44,804 nucleotides of DNA, taken from assembly GCA_046541415.1 (NCBI GenBank), contig JBKHDI010000023.1:1-44804 (forward strand), in the 5' to 3' direction. Origin of the DNA: CAZOVB01 sp046541415. Lineage in GTDB: Bacteria > Planctomycetota > Phycisphaerae > SM23-33. Shown here piece after piece: positions 9,513-17,175 of this stretch; within the stretch, counting starts at the first letter, position 1; each line of letters opens with the position of its first letter. The translations under genes and the position numbers were made by a program. The notes beneath the pieces were generated by a model. That model had not been told where the DNA came from and ran no database searches. It saw nothing but the letters and a program-made list of their open reading frames with translations.

Positions 9513-10199
9513 ATGGCCCTGATCCGCAGACTCCAACGCATCACGCTGGGGCGTATCGAGGCGTTCCTCGAATCGCTCAAGGCCCCGCATGCCGTCCTGC
9601 CCGGCCTGCTGGCCGAGCTGGACCGGGCGGTGGATTCCGCCGCCCAGGCCGAGGCCAAGGCGCTGTCCGCCTTCAAGTCCGCCCAACGGCGGATCGACGA
9701 GGCAAACGGCAAGCTCCTGCGCCTCGAACAGGGCGCCCAGTTGGCGCTGTCTCGAGACGACGAACCGCTGGCCCGCCGGGCGCTGGCCGAGCAGATCCGG
9801 GTCCAGCAGGAGGGCGAGTCGCTGGCCCAGCGGTTCGAGCAGGCCCGGCAGGCCCACGCCAGTGCCCGGCAGGTCCGCAAGCAGCTCCAGCACAGCCGCA
9901 GGCAGATCCGCCGGCAGGCAGGCGACTTGCCCGCTGTCGCCCGCGCCGGCCAGGCCGCCGCGAAGGCCGAAGACGTCCTCTCGGGGCTGAAAGACCAGGC
10001 CGACTGGGCCCTGCTGGACCTGGTCGCCCGGATGGACAGTCCGGATGTCCCTGCCGATCCGCACGAGGACGAGCAGGCGGACCCCGACGGTCCCGGCCCT
10101 GCCGCCGGGGTTCTGGCCCCCCTGGGGGCCGCCACCGACGCGCCGCCCGAAATCCGGGTCCGCATCGAGCAGATCCGCAACGAACTCCAGGACAGCTGA
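9513..10199 (+). CDS. Second PspA/IM30-like protein
   Basis: A 228-residue protein, helical from about 1 to 160, with an amphipathic N-terminus (MALIRRLQRITLGRIEAFLE), long charged heptad helices and the PspA-like segment RRALAEQIRVQQEGESLAQR near residue 88. The C-terminal 60 residues include a Pro/Asp/Gly-rich linker and a short final helix. It is clearly diverged from the PspA-like protein encoded at 531-1226, so this operon carries two different ESCRT-III-like subunits rather than a recent duplication. The start lies 30 bases after the AAA+ stop codon with GGGGA upstream. A hairpin spanning its stop codon may end the operon. Confidence 0.78.
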   Translation: MALIRRLQRITLGRIEAFLESLKAPHAVLPGLLAELDRAVDSAAQAEAKALSAFKSAQRRIDEANGKLLRLEQGAQLALSRDDEPLARRALAEQIRVQQEGESLAQRFEQARQAHASARQVRKQLQHSRRQIRRQAGDLPAVARAGQAAAKAEDVLSGLKDQADWALLDLVARMDSPDVPADPHEDEQADPDGPGPAAGVLAPLGAATDAPPEIRVRIEQIRNELQDS

Positions 10200-10213
10200 C
10201 CGGCCCGGTCGGC
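10195..10213 (+). terminator. Hairpin over the stop codon of the second PspA gene
   Basis: An 8-bp stem with one G-U pair and a GCC loop spans the TGA at 10197-10199. No U-run follows, so it may stabilise the 3' end or assist factor-dependent termination. Confidence 0.35.
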
Positions 10214-10246
10214 AGAGGCCTCCCAGCCACAAGTCGCATCTAACCA

Positions 10247-10274
10247 TTGTCGATATAGTTGGTTACAGGATAAT
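10247..10274 (+). promoter_or_regulatory. Sigma70-like promoter for the FeeM-like gene
   Basis: The -35 box TTGTCG (10247-10252) and -10 box GATAAT (10269-10274) have a 16-bp spacer. The predicted start near 10281 gives a leader of about 165 bases, which contains CTGCGG/CCGCAG arms around 10277-10304 and GC-rich palindromes. Confidence 0.5.
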
Positions 10275-10446
10275 GTCTGCGGCGGACCGGGCCGCATGAT
10301 CCGCAGGGGCCCCCCAGCCGGAAAACTCGACCCTGCTTCTGTGATTTCCACCATTTTCTTGCTTCGGTTCGCTTGGAAATCCGCCGAATCGTACTGTACC
10401 TCCAGGGGGAAAAGCGAAGTGGCTTTTGTGTGCTGGAGGGCTCCCC

Positions 10447-11367
10447 ATGGTTGAAAATGCAAGGCGAACCCAGGCGTCGTCCAAGGTCGGAAACGACAAG
10501 AAGGACCGACGCATGTCCCTGCTCAAACGCGCAGGCCTGTTCTCGAATGACACCCAGGGCGCCCGGATCTTCCGGGCTGTCACCGTCGAGGATCTGCTCG
10601 GCGCCTACGGGCTGACGCACGATGTTTTCGTCCGCCAGGGCTACATCCACCCCGACCCCACGGGCGTGCGCCTGCGGGCGTACGAGGCCCTGCCCCAGAC
10701 GGCTACCTTTGTCGCCGCCGACGGCGAGGACATTGTCGGGGTCACCAGCGTCGTCGTCGATACCCCCCAGCTGGGCCTGCCGACCGACCACGCGTTCGGC
10801 GCGGAGGTCGACTCGATCCGAGGCCCGAACCGCAGGATCTGCGAGGGGACCAACTGGCTGGTCTGCGACTCGCACCGAAACTCGGCGGTATTGACCGAAC
10901 TGATGCGCTGCAGCTTCGCCCACGCTGTCGAAGCCGGCTGCACCGATTTCCTCGGCACGGTCAGCCCGGGCCACGCGAAGTTCTACGAACTGCTGGGTTT
11001 CGAGATTCTCGGCTCGCAGCGCAGCTACTCTGAGGAGATCTACGACCCGGTCGTGCTGGTCCGCCTGGACCTGACGGGCCTGGACGCGCGGTTCCTCTAC
11101 GTCGAGGCCGGCTTCGGGGATGTCGAAAGCTTCCTGAAGCACTACTACATCGAGGACAACCCGTATCATCGTCAAGTGGCGGCCTGGCAGATCCAGTCCG
11201 ATCGCCTCTTCGCCGACCGGACCCTCCTGTCGGTCCTCTTCGTGCGGGAATCGGACCTCCTGCCGCGCTGCAGCGCCGAAGAACTCGATGCGATCGGGCA
11301 ACACTGGAAACAGGTGCCTCTCTGCGAAGTCTATCAGCCGGGCCAGACCAGTCGGCTGCCCAGCTGA
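10447..11367 (+). CDS. FeeM-like GNAT-fold N-acyl amino acid synthase
   Basis: A 306-residue protein. The core (about 40-215) has the pattern of the FeeM/autoinducer-synthase branch of acyltransferases: a YGLTHDVFVRQGYIHPDPTG-like start, a substrate segment, the CEGTNWLVC region, and a KFYELLGFEILGSQRSY element like the end of a GNAT fold. FeeM enzymes transfer a long-chain acyl group from acyl carrier protein to an amino acid such as tyrosine. The C-terminal 90 residues are helical and also seen in FeeM-type proteins. ATG 10447 is chosen for GGAGGG at 10435-10440; an alternative ATG at 10513 (MSLLKRAGLF) has only a weak site. It is monocistronic, with its own promoter and a terminator-like hairpin downstream. 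The substrate cannot be read from sequence. Confidence 0.72.
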   Translation: MVENARRTQASSKVGNDKKDRRMSLLKRAGLFSNDTQGARIFRAVTVEDLLGAYGLTHDVFVRQGYIHPDPTGVRLRAYEALPQTATFVAADGEDIVGVTSVVVDTPQLGLPTDHAFGAEVDSIRGPNRRICEGTNWLVCDSHRNSAVLTELMRCSFAHAVEAGCTDFLGTVSPGHAKFYELLGFEILGSQRSYSEEIYDPVVLVRLDLTGLDARFLYVEAGFGDVESFLKHYYIEDNPYHRQVAAWQIQSDRLFADRTLLSVLFVRESDLLPRCSAEELDAIGQHWKQVPLCEVYQPGQTSRLPS

Positions 11368-11395
11368 GACCCCCCGACGCCGCCGAACCAACCAT

Positions 11396-11431
11396 CGCAG
11401 GTCGCTGCCGCAACACGCGGCGCGGCCTGCG
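11396..11431. terminator. Bidirectional terminator-like stem between convergent genes
   Basis: The outer arms CGCAGG/CCTGCG (11396-11401/11426-11431) enclose an inner stem GCCGC/GCGGC (11407-11411/11417-11421). It sits midway between the stop codons of the FeeM-like and CPBP-like genes, and a short T-rich stretch follows on the plus strand. Confidence 0.5.
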
Positions 11432-11449
11432 TTGCTGTTTCCGGACGGT

Positions 11450-12337
11450 TCACGGCGGGCCCGGCCCGTGGGTGTCCCACTCCAACGCACGCTCCACGTA
11501 CAGCGGCCCGACCCGCATGTTCTGGCCGAAGGTGTGCGGGACGAAGCGGGCAAAGCAGCTGGCCAGCAGGCCCATCGAGATCGCCAGCCAGACCAGGTGC
11601 GTTCGCTTGAGCACGTAGAAGCCCGCCCAGACGGCCCCGCCGACCAACGTGGCGACCATCAGCGGGCCGTTGGGCCAGTGCAGCAGGGCGAAGAGGCAGG
11701 CGGCCATGCCGACACGCTCGACCGGCTCGAGCCCCATCCTCCGCAGCCGCGGGACCAAAAAGACCAGGAACAGCCCCATCTGCGCCAGGGCGTACAGCGG
11801 ATACGTCGCCAGCGAGACGGCCAGCTTGTCCCAGCGGACTCGGATCGGCCCGTGGATCATCATGGCCAGGCCCAGCCCGCCGGCGATGGTTACCACGCAC
11901 AGCAGCAGCGTCCAGACCGCCAGTGGCCCGGGCCATTTCGGGCGCCGCAGCAGGCGCCGGCGCAGGTCGTGGACGTCGAGGCGATGGCGGGCGAAGATGG
12001 CCAGTGTCATCGCCAGCCAACCTGCCAGGGCTGTCCAGTCCAGCCAGCCCAAGTCGCGGGGCTTGGACGGCAGGACCGCCCAGGCCAGACCCAGCAGCGA
12101 GGCGAAGACCAGCAGCGTCTCGGCCCAGGCGACCGTCGAGACCCGCCGGCGGCGCTGTCGCAGATCGGCCCGGGCCAGCAGAAGCCCGGCTGCGACCAGG
12201 CCGGCCCCGATGAGAACCGGCCACATGCCGTGGTCACCGCCGGTCGGGGTGACGAACCGAGCGTGCCGCCCTCCGTACCGCAGGGCCGCGGCCGCCATGA
12301 CCAGGCCGAGATGTATCAGAACCAACGACAGACCCAC
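11450..12337 (-). CDS. Polytopic membrane protein, degenerate CPBP/Abi-like
   Basis: A 295-residue protein with about eight hydrophobic helices. The C-terminal third resembles the CPBP (CAAX protease and bacteriocin-processing, 'Abi') fold: a YALAQMGLFLVFLVPRLRRM segment occupies the place of the EExxxR helix, then FALLHWPNGP supplies an FxxxH-like motif. The paired Glu of motif 1 and the HxxxN/D of the last helix are not visible, so proteolytic activity is doubtful. The fold assignment is tentative. GTG 12337 is preferred because GGGAG lies just upstream; GTG 12355 would add six residues with no clear ribosome binding site. It follows the M42 peptidase gene on the same strand after 89 bases, so the two may be co-transcribed. 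Confidence 0.55.
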   Translation of the reverse strand: MGLSLVLIHLGLVMAAAALRYGGRHARFVTPTGGDHGMWPVLIGAGLVAAGLLLARADLRQRRRRVSTVAWAETLLVFASLLGLAWAVLPSKPRDLGWLDWTALAGWLAMTLAIFARHRLDVHDLRRRLLRRPKWPGPLAVWTLLLCVVTIAGGLGLAMMIHGPIRVRWDKLAVSLATYPLYALAQMGLFLVFLVPRLRRMGLEPVERVGMAACLFALLHWPNGPLMVATLVGGAVWAGFYVLKRTHLVWLAISMGLLASCFARFVPHTFGQNMRVGPLYVERALEWDTHGPGPP

Positions 12338-12426
12338 AAGCCTCTCCCTGAACACCGGCGGCGCAGGAATCGGGGCCGGGAGGGTTCCTGCCGCCCGACC
12401 CCGCAGCTGCGCTGGCTCGACCTGGC

Positions 12427-13491
12427 CTAGACCTTTACCGCGAAGGATTCGTTCTTCTTGACATCGGCGCAGAAAGCGGCCAGAAGCTCAGCGGTGTTCT
12501 GCAGGTCGCGCAGGTCGAGCATTTCGACCGTCGAATGCATGTAGCGGTTGGGGATCGATACGATCATCGCCGGGATCCCGCCGTTCTGCGTCCAGTAGGC
12601 GTAGGCGTTGGTCCCGCCGGTGAGGCTGAAGGTCTCGATCTGGTAGTCGATCTTTTTTTTCCTGGCGACCTTCTGGAGGCGGTCGGTGAGCATGGGGTGG
12701 TTCTCGCGACCCAGCGACAGGGCCGGGCCTTTGCCCAGCAGGATCTCGCCGTGCTGCTTGACGTCAATGCCCGGCGTGTCGGTGGCGTGGGTGACGTCGA
12801 CGGCGATGGCGATGTCGGGCTTCTGGGTGAAGCCCTGCATCCGCGCGCCGTTGAGGCCCGTTTCTTCCTGGATGCTGCTGGCGGCGATGATGCACGCCTT
12901 GGGGTCGGACTTCTTGGCGATGCGCAAGGCCTCGATGACCGCCCAGACGCCGGCCTTGTTGTCGAACGCCCGGCTGATGCCGATATTCTCATCGAGCATC
13001 TCGAACTCGTCGACGAAGGTAATCGGGTCTCCCACGGCCACGCGTTTCCTGGCTTCGTCGGCATCGGCGGCGCCGATGTCGATGAACAGCTCGTGCATTT
13101 TGGGGGCTTTGGCGTCCTTGGACTTGTCGCCGAGGTGGATGGCGGTGGCGCCGATCACGCCGCGGACGGCGCCCTTGGCTGCGTGGATGTCGACGCGTTT
13201 GGAGCGGATCAGGGCCGGGTCGACCCCGCCGATCCGCTGGAAGTAGATGTAGCCCTTCGGGTCGATGTACTTGACCATCAGGCCGATCTCGTCGACGTGC
13301 CCGTCCAGGACGATCCGCGGGCTGCCCTTGGGGTTGACGATCGCCACCGCATTGCCGTACGCGTCGGTCTTGACCTCGTCGGCGACCTTGCGGGCGTAGT
13401 CGCACCAGACCTTCTGATTCTTCGTCTCAAAGCCGCTGGGCGACGGGGTGGCCAGCAGCTTCTTGAGAAACTCCAACGATTCTTTACGCAT
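12427..13491 (-). CDS. M42 family metallo-aminopeptidase
   Basis: A 354-residue cytosolic dinuclear-metal aminopeptidase of the M42 family (PepA/FrvX/tetrahedral aminopeptidase type). Expected ligands are all present: H65 and D67 in GHVDEIG, the bridging D177 in DNKAG, the catalytic and metal-binding pair E209-E210 in QEETG, D232 in AVDVTH and H319 in RYMHST. The insert between about 72 and 165 corresponds to the PDZ-like dimerisation domain. These enzymes form dodecameric tetrahedra that trim peptides released by larger proteases. Length is normal. ATG 13491 has a strong GGAAGGAAG ribosome binding site. It runs divergently from nadB. Confidence 0.92.
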   Translation of the reverse strand: MRKESLEFLKKLLATPSPSGFETKNQKVWCDYARKVADEVKTDAYGNAVAIVNPKGSPRIVLDGHVDEIGLMVKYIDPKGYIYFQRIGGVDPALIRSKRVDIHAAKGAVRGVIGATAIHLGDKSKDAKAPKMHELFIDIGAADADEARKRVAVGDPITFVDEFEMLDENIGISRAFDNKAGVWAVIEALRIAKKSDPKACIIAASSIQEETGLNGARMQGFTQKPDIAIAVDVTHATDTPGIDVKQHGEILLGKGPALSLGRENHPMLTDRLQKVARKKKIDYQIETFSLTGGTNAYAYWTQNGGIPAMIVSIPNRYMHSTVEMLDLRDLQNTAELLAAFCADVKKNESFAVKV

Positions 13492-13600
13492 GATGCTTCC
13501 TTCCTGGTATTCGAGGGTCAGAACAGCTTATCGGCCGGCCGGGCCAGACACAATAGCCATCCGCTCGGGCGACCGGGACGGGCCTGCGGGGGATTTGGCG

Positions 13601-13629
13601 TTGGCAGCGGGCCCGCGGCTGCCTACACT
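13601..13629 (+). promoter_or_regulatory. nadB promoter, nearly leaderless
   Basis: TTGGCA (13601-13606), a 17-bp spacer and TACACT (13624-13629). The predicted start near 13636 is only about 4 bases before ATG 13640, and no ribosome binding site is present. Confidence 0.65.
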
Positions 13630-13639
13630 GTCGGACATT

Positions 13640-15286
13640 ATGGCAAATCCTTACCTGGATCGCAGATACCTGATCAGCTTCGAGACGCGTCGCCTGCCGT
13701 ACGTCTTTACCGACGTGCTGGTCATCGGCTCGGGCATCGCGGGGCTGCGGGCCGCCCTGGCAGCGGCCGAGAACTGTCGTGTGCTGCTGGTGACCAAATC
13801 GGACCTGGCCAGCTCGAATTCGTACAAGGCCCAGGGCGGCATGGCGGCGGCGATTGCCCCGACCGACAGCATCGGCCAGCACCAGGCCGACACGCTGAGA
13901 ACCGGCTGCGACCTGTCCGACCCGGACGTGGTCGGCGACGTGCTCAGCCAGGCACCGGGGCAGGTCGAGCAGCTCAAGGGGTGGGGCGCGGCGTTCGATG
14001 AGTCTGCCGGACAGCTGGAACTCGGGCGCGAGGGGGGGCACGGCGCCGACCGGATCGTCCACGCCCACGGCGACGCGACCGGGCGCGAGCTGGTCGACGT
14101 GCTGGCCCGCCAGGCCCAGGCGGCCGGGAACCTCAAGCTCTGGTCCGACTGCTACGTGCTGGACCTGATTACCGACCCGCCGGGCGGCGGGAACGCAGCC
14201 AGTTGCCTCGGGGCCCTGACGTGGCACGAGCGGTACGGGCTGCAGATCATCCAGGCGCGGCGGACGATCCTGGCCGCCGGCGGCAGCGGCATGCTCTGGC
14301 GCGAAACGACCAACCCGCCGGTTTCGACCGCCGACGGACTGGCCATCGCCTTCCGGGCCGGGGTCAGCCTGGCCGACGTGGAGTTCATGCAGTTCCACCC
14401 GACCACCCTGTATGTCGCCGGCGCGACGCGCTCGCTGATCAGCGAGGCCGTCCGCGGCGAGGGGGCCAAGCTGCTGAACCGCAACATGCAGCGGTTCATG
14501 CCCGACTATCACGAGATGGCCGAACTGGCCCCGCGCGACGTGGTCAGCCGGGCCATCCTCGACCAGATGCAGAAGACCGAATCGACACACGTATACCTCG
14601 ACGTGCGTCATCTCGATGCGGCCGCCTTCGCGGCGCGGTTCCCCTACATCGACCGCCAGTGTCGCTCGTTCGAGATCAACCCGGCCGAGGATTTGATCCC
14701 CGTCCACCCGGCCGCCCATTACATGATCGGCGGGGCGAAGGTCGACTCGGCCGGGCGGACGAACGTGGCGAACCTGCTGGCCTGCGGCGAGGCGGCTTGC
14801 ACGGGCCTGCACGGGGCCAACCGCCTGGCCTCGAACAGCCTGACCGAGGCGCTGGTTCTGGGCCAGCGCTGCGGCGAGCTGGCAGGCAGGGAGTCGGCCG
14901 AGGCGGAAGACAACCTCATCCCGCGGGATTTTGCCTGGTCCAACCCCACGCCCGAGCGCAGCGAGATGGACCTGGTCGACATCCGCAATTCGCTGCGGTC
15001 GGTCATGTGGCGGAACGTGGGCATCGTCCGGCGCGGCGACCACCTGGCCGACACGCTGGAGATCGTCTCGTTCTGGGGTCGTTACGTGCTGGACAAGGAA
15101 TTCTTCGACCCTGCCGGCTGGGAGGTCCAGAACATGCTCACCGCGTCGTACCTGATTGCCGAACTGGCCCTGCGCCGCACCGAGACCCGCGGCGTGCACT
15201 ATCGCCAGGACTTTCCGGACCTGGACCCCAACTGGGCCCGCCACCAGGCCGTCCAGCGCAGCCAGCACCAGTTGATCGTCCAGTAG
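13640..15286 (+). CDS. nadB: L-aspartate oxidase
   Basis: A 548-residue flavoprotein that oxidises L-aspartate to iminoaspartate, the first step of de novo NAD synthesis. It has the FAD dinucleotide motif VIGSGIAGLRAALAA near residue 26, a SSNSYKAQGGMAA segment, the GGSGMLWRETTNPP loop, EFMQFHPTTL, RDVVSRAI, and the closing NadB signature HPAAHYMIGGAKVDSAGRTN with LHGANRLASNSL. These favour NadB over fumarate reductase or succinate dehydrogenase flavoproteins. The start ATG 13640 has no Shine-Dalgarno sequence but sits just after a good promoter, consistent with a leaderless message. Upstream in-frame codons are unlikely because they precede the promoter. nadA and nadC are not in the window. 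Confidence 0.93.
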   Translation: MANPYLDRRYLISFETRRLPYVFTDVLVIGSGIAGLRAALAAAENCRVLLVTKSDLASSNSYKAQGGMAAAIAPTDSIGQHQADTLRTGCDLSDPDVVGDVLSQAPGQVEQLKGWGAAFDESAGQLELGREGGHGADRIVHAHGDATGRELVDVLARQAQAAGNLKLWSDCYVLDLITDPPGGGNAASCLGALTWHERYGLQIIQARRTILAAGGSGMLWRETTNPPVSTADGLAIAFRAGVSLADVEFMQFHPTTLYVAGATRSLISEAVRGEGAKLLNRNMQRFMPDYHEMAELAPRDVVSRAILDQMQKTESTHVYLDVRHLDAAAFAARFPYIDRQCRSFEINPAEDLIPVHPAAHYMIGGAKVDSAGRTNVANLLACGEAACTGLHGANRLASNSLTEALVLGQRCGELAGRESAEAEDNLIPRDFAWSNPTPERSEMDLVDIRNSLRSVMWRNVGIVRRGDHLADTLEIVSFWGRYVLDKEFFDPAGWEVQNMLTASYLIAELALRRTETRGVHYRQDFPDLDPNWARHQAVQRSQHQLIVQ

Positions 15287-15306
15287 ATCTCAAGGGCCCG
15301 GAGTTC

Positions 15307-15328
15307 CGGCGGCCGAGGGTTGCCGCCG
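15307..15328. terminator. Terminator-like hairpin between nadB and the TPR gene
   Basis: A 7-bp perfect stem CGGCGGC/GCCGCCG with an 8-base loop lies between the convergent stop codons of nadB (15286) and the TPR lipoprotein gene (15330). It could serve both directions; no U-tract is present. Confidence 0.45.
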
Positions 15329-15329
15329 A

Positions 15330-16367
15330 TCAGAGTTCCGGCAGGTTTCGGCGGGGGGTGTACTTGCGGACCAGTTGTCGCAGCCTGGGCTGGTCGGCAT
15401 GCAGGTCCAGCGAGCGGTTCCAGGAGTCCAGGGCGTTGGTGCGCAGGTCCAGCTGCTCGGGGTCCTGGAGGAACTGTGTCATGAAGGTATAGCCGCGTCC
15501 TCGCCAGGCGGCGGCGGAGTTGGAGTCGATTTCAAGGGCCTTGTCGTAGGCCTCGAGGGCCTTGTCGTACTGCTGCTGGGCGAAGTAGGCCGCCCCGATC
15601 TGCACCCAGGGGGTCGGGTCCGCGGGGACTTCCTCTGCCGCGGCCAGGAAGACCCGGATGGCCTCCCGCGTCCGCCCCTGCTGGGCATAAATGCCCCCCA
15701 GGGCCAGCAGGATGTCCGGCTGGTGGATGTCGAACTCCAGGGCCTTGTTGTAGGCTTCGACGGCCTCGTAGACTTTGCCCTGACTGTGCTGGATGACCGC
15801 GAGGTTCTTGTGGGCTTCCTTGCGGCCCGGTTCCAGCTGGATGGCCTTGCGGCAGTACTGTTCGGCCATCGAGGCGTTGCCGAGATCGAAGTAGCAGGCG
15901 CTGAGGTTCAGGTGTGCGTCGTAGTCCTTGGGTTTCAGCGTCACGGCCCGCAGGTAGGTTTCGACGGCCTTGGATACGTAGCGTTTGGCTTCCGCGGCGG
16001 TCTGGGCGGCGCGGGCCAGGGCCTGGTAGGTCACGCCGAGGTTGTATGCGGGGGTGAAGGCGAAGGGGTTGGCCGAGACGGCGTTCTCATAGGCCACCCG
16101 CGCCATGTGGTGCTCTTTTCGTTTCTGGTAGATGTTGCCCATGGAGGTATGGGCGATCGAGAGGGTCGGGTCGGCCTTGACGGCCTGGCGGAGTTCCTCC
16201 AGGGCTGCATCGAGGTCGCCTCCCTCTGCCAGCAGCTGACTGCGGACGTAGAGTTCGGTAGCCAGCCGGGTATCGGCCGGGCTGGGGCCTTGGGAGGTCT
16301 GACAGCCGCCCGTCAGCAGCAGGGCCAGCAGGACGACAGTGGTGGGAGCAGCAGTCTTTCTGGACAT
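15330..16367 (-). CDS. TPR-repeat lipoprotein
   Basis: A 345-residue secreted lipoprotein. A signal peptide ends in the lipobox LTGGC (Cys22). From about residue 35 to 320 it is built of some eight tetratricopeptide repeats, recognisable by repeated W/Y-LG-Y-A-P spacings such as AHTSMGNIYQKRKEHHMARV, DAHLNLSACYFDLGNASMAE and PWVQIGAAYFAQQQYDKALE. Such proteins act as protein-interaction scaffolds in the periplasm or at the outer membrane; a PilF/NlpI-like role is possible but not shown. ATG 16367 follows GGAGA and is preceded by a clear promoter. Divergent from rnpA. Confidence 0.85.
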   Translation of the reverse strand: MSRKTAAPTTVVLLALLLTGGCQTSQGPSPADTRLATELYVRSQLLAEGGDLDAALEELRQAVKADPTLSIAHTSMGNIYQKRKEHHMARVAYENAVSANPFAFTPAYNLGVTYQALARAAQTAAEAKRYVSKAVETYLRAVTLKPKDYDAHLNLSACYFDLGNASMAEQYCRKAIQLEPGRKEAHKNLAVIQHSQGKVYEAVEAYNKALEFDIHQPDILLALGGIYAQQGRTREAIRVFLAAAEEVPADPTPWVQIGAAYFAQQQYDKALEAYDKALEIDSNSAAAWRGRGYTFMTQFLQDPEQLDLRTNALDSWNRSLDLHADQPRLRQLVRKYTPRRNLPEL

Positions 16368-16404
16368 CCGGTCGGTCTCCGTGGAAGATAATGTTTGTCC
16401 CTGT

Positions 16405-16432
16405 TGTATAGGATCGGAATATCTCCGGTCAA
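16405..16432 (-). promoter_or_regulatory. Promoter of the TPR lipoprotein gene
   Basis: Read on the minus strand: TTGACC (16432-16427), a 16-bp spacer, TATACA (16410-16405). The predicted leader is about 30 bases. It occupies the same short gap from which rnpA must be transcribed the other way. Confidence 0.65.
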
Positions 16433-16450
16433 GCCATCAAGGAACCTGGA

Positions 16451-16834
16451 TTGTCCGCACCGCAAAGCCAACCCCGCCGCCTGGGCCGAGACCGGCGGAT
16501 CAAATCGAAGCGCGAGTTCTCGCGGATGTTCGATTCGGCCATCCGTGTCGGGGACGATCAACTCACGCTCTTCGTCCTGCCCAACGAGCTTGCGTTCAGC
16601 CGGGTGGGGGTGGCGGTCTCGCGCCGGCTGGGCTCGGCCGTGCGTCGAAACCGCGCCAAACGCCTCTGTCGCGAGGCCTTTCGGCTGGTCCAGCACGACC
16701 TGCCCGGCGGGTGGGACTACATGCTCCTGCCCCGGGCCGGGGCCCAGCTGAAACTCCAGCGGCTGGAAGGGTCGATCCGTCGTCTCGGCCAGCAGGCCAT
16801 CGCCCGGTATCGCCGGGACCGGTCGGGCCGATGA
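16451..16834 (+). CDS. rnpA: RNase P protein component
   Basis: A 127-residue basic protein that binds RNase P RNA and helps cleave the 5' leader of precursor tRNAs. It shows the family hallmark RRNRAKRLCREAFR (about residues 65-78, the RNR motif), an N-terminal RIKSKREFSRMF helix and the GVAVSRRLG strand. The start is a TTG at 16451 with AAGGAA just upstream. It overlaps yidD. rnpA normally follows rpmH (ribosomal protein L34); here the upstream gene is a TPR lipoprotein on the other strand and no rpmH frame is visible. Confidence 0.92.
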   Translation: MSAPQSQPRRLGRDRRIKSKREFSRMFDSAIRVGDDQLTLFVLPNELAFSRVGVAVSRRLGSAVRRNRAKRLCREAFRLVQHDLPGGWDYMLLPRAGAQLKLQRLEGSIRRLGQQAIARYRRDRSGR

Positions 16835-17175
16835 TGCGGCGCGAGCTCCGGTGGGTCTGGCAGCTGCCTCGTCGGGCGCTGGTGGGTCTGGCGCGGCTGT
16901 ACCAGGTCACGCTCTCGCCCCTGGTCGGCCGCCAGTGCAAGTACCTGCCGACCTGCAGCAGTTACTTCATCGAGGCGGTCCAGAAGAAGGGCGCGGTGGT
17001 CGGCACGCTCAAGGGCCTCTGGCGGATCTGCCGCTGCAACCCGTTTGCCGCCGGGGGGTACGACCCGGTCGAACCGGAAAAGCCCGACCGCGAATCACCA
17101 GGGCTGGGCCAGTCCTCGCTGGGCCAGGAGGGGCCCGGCGACGGCGACGAACCGCTCGATGAACCTGGCCGGTGA
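16831..17175 (+). CDS. yidD: YidD-like membrane protein insertion efficiency factor
   Basis: A 114-residue protein of the small YidD family, which assists YidC-dependent membrane insertion. Family features are an amphipathic basic N-terminus, LARLYQVTLSPLVGRQCKYLPTCSSY (split here as LYQVTLSPLVG and CKYLPTCSSY), the AVQKKGAVVGTLKGLWRICR segment and CNPFAAGGYDPV. Start ATG 16831 overlaps the rnpA stop (ATGATG at 16831-16836), the usual coupling. The core ends near residue 78; the remaining tail is low-complexity, rich in Gly/Pro/Asp/Glu, and its last 27 codons lie antisense to the end of the neighbouring glycosyltransferase gene. Confidence 0.88.
   Translation: MMRRELRWVWQLPRRALVGLARLYQVTLSPLVGRQCKYLPTCSSYFIEAVQKKGAVVGTLKGLWRICRCNPFAAGGYDPVEPEKPDRESPGLGQSSLGQEGPGDGDEPLDEPGR

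Noticed and set aside
13448..13639. N-terminal extension of nadB
   Set aside because: It would begin upstream of the promoter and inside the divergent M42 gene; the family fold starts after ATG 13640.
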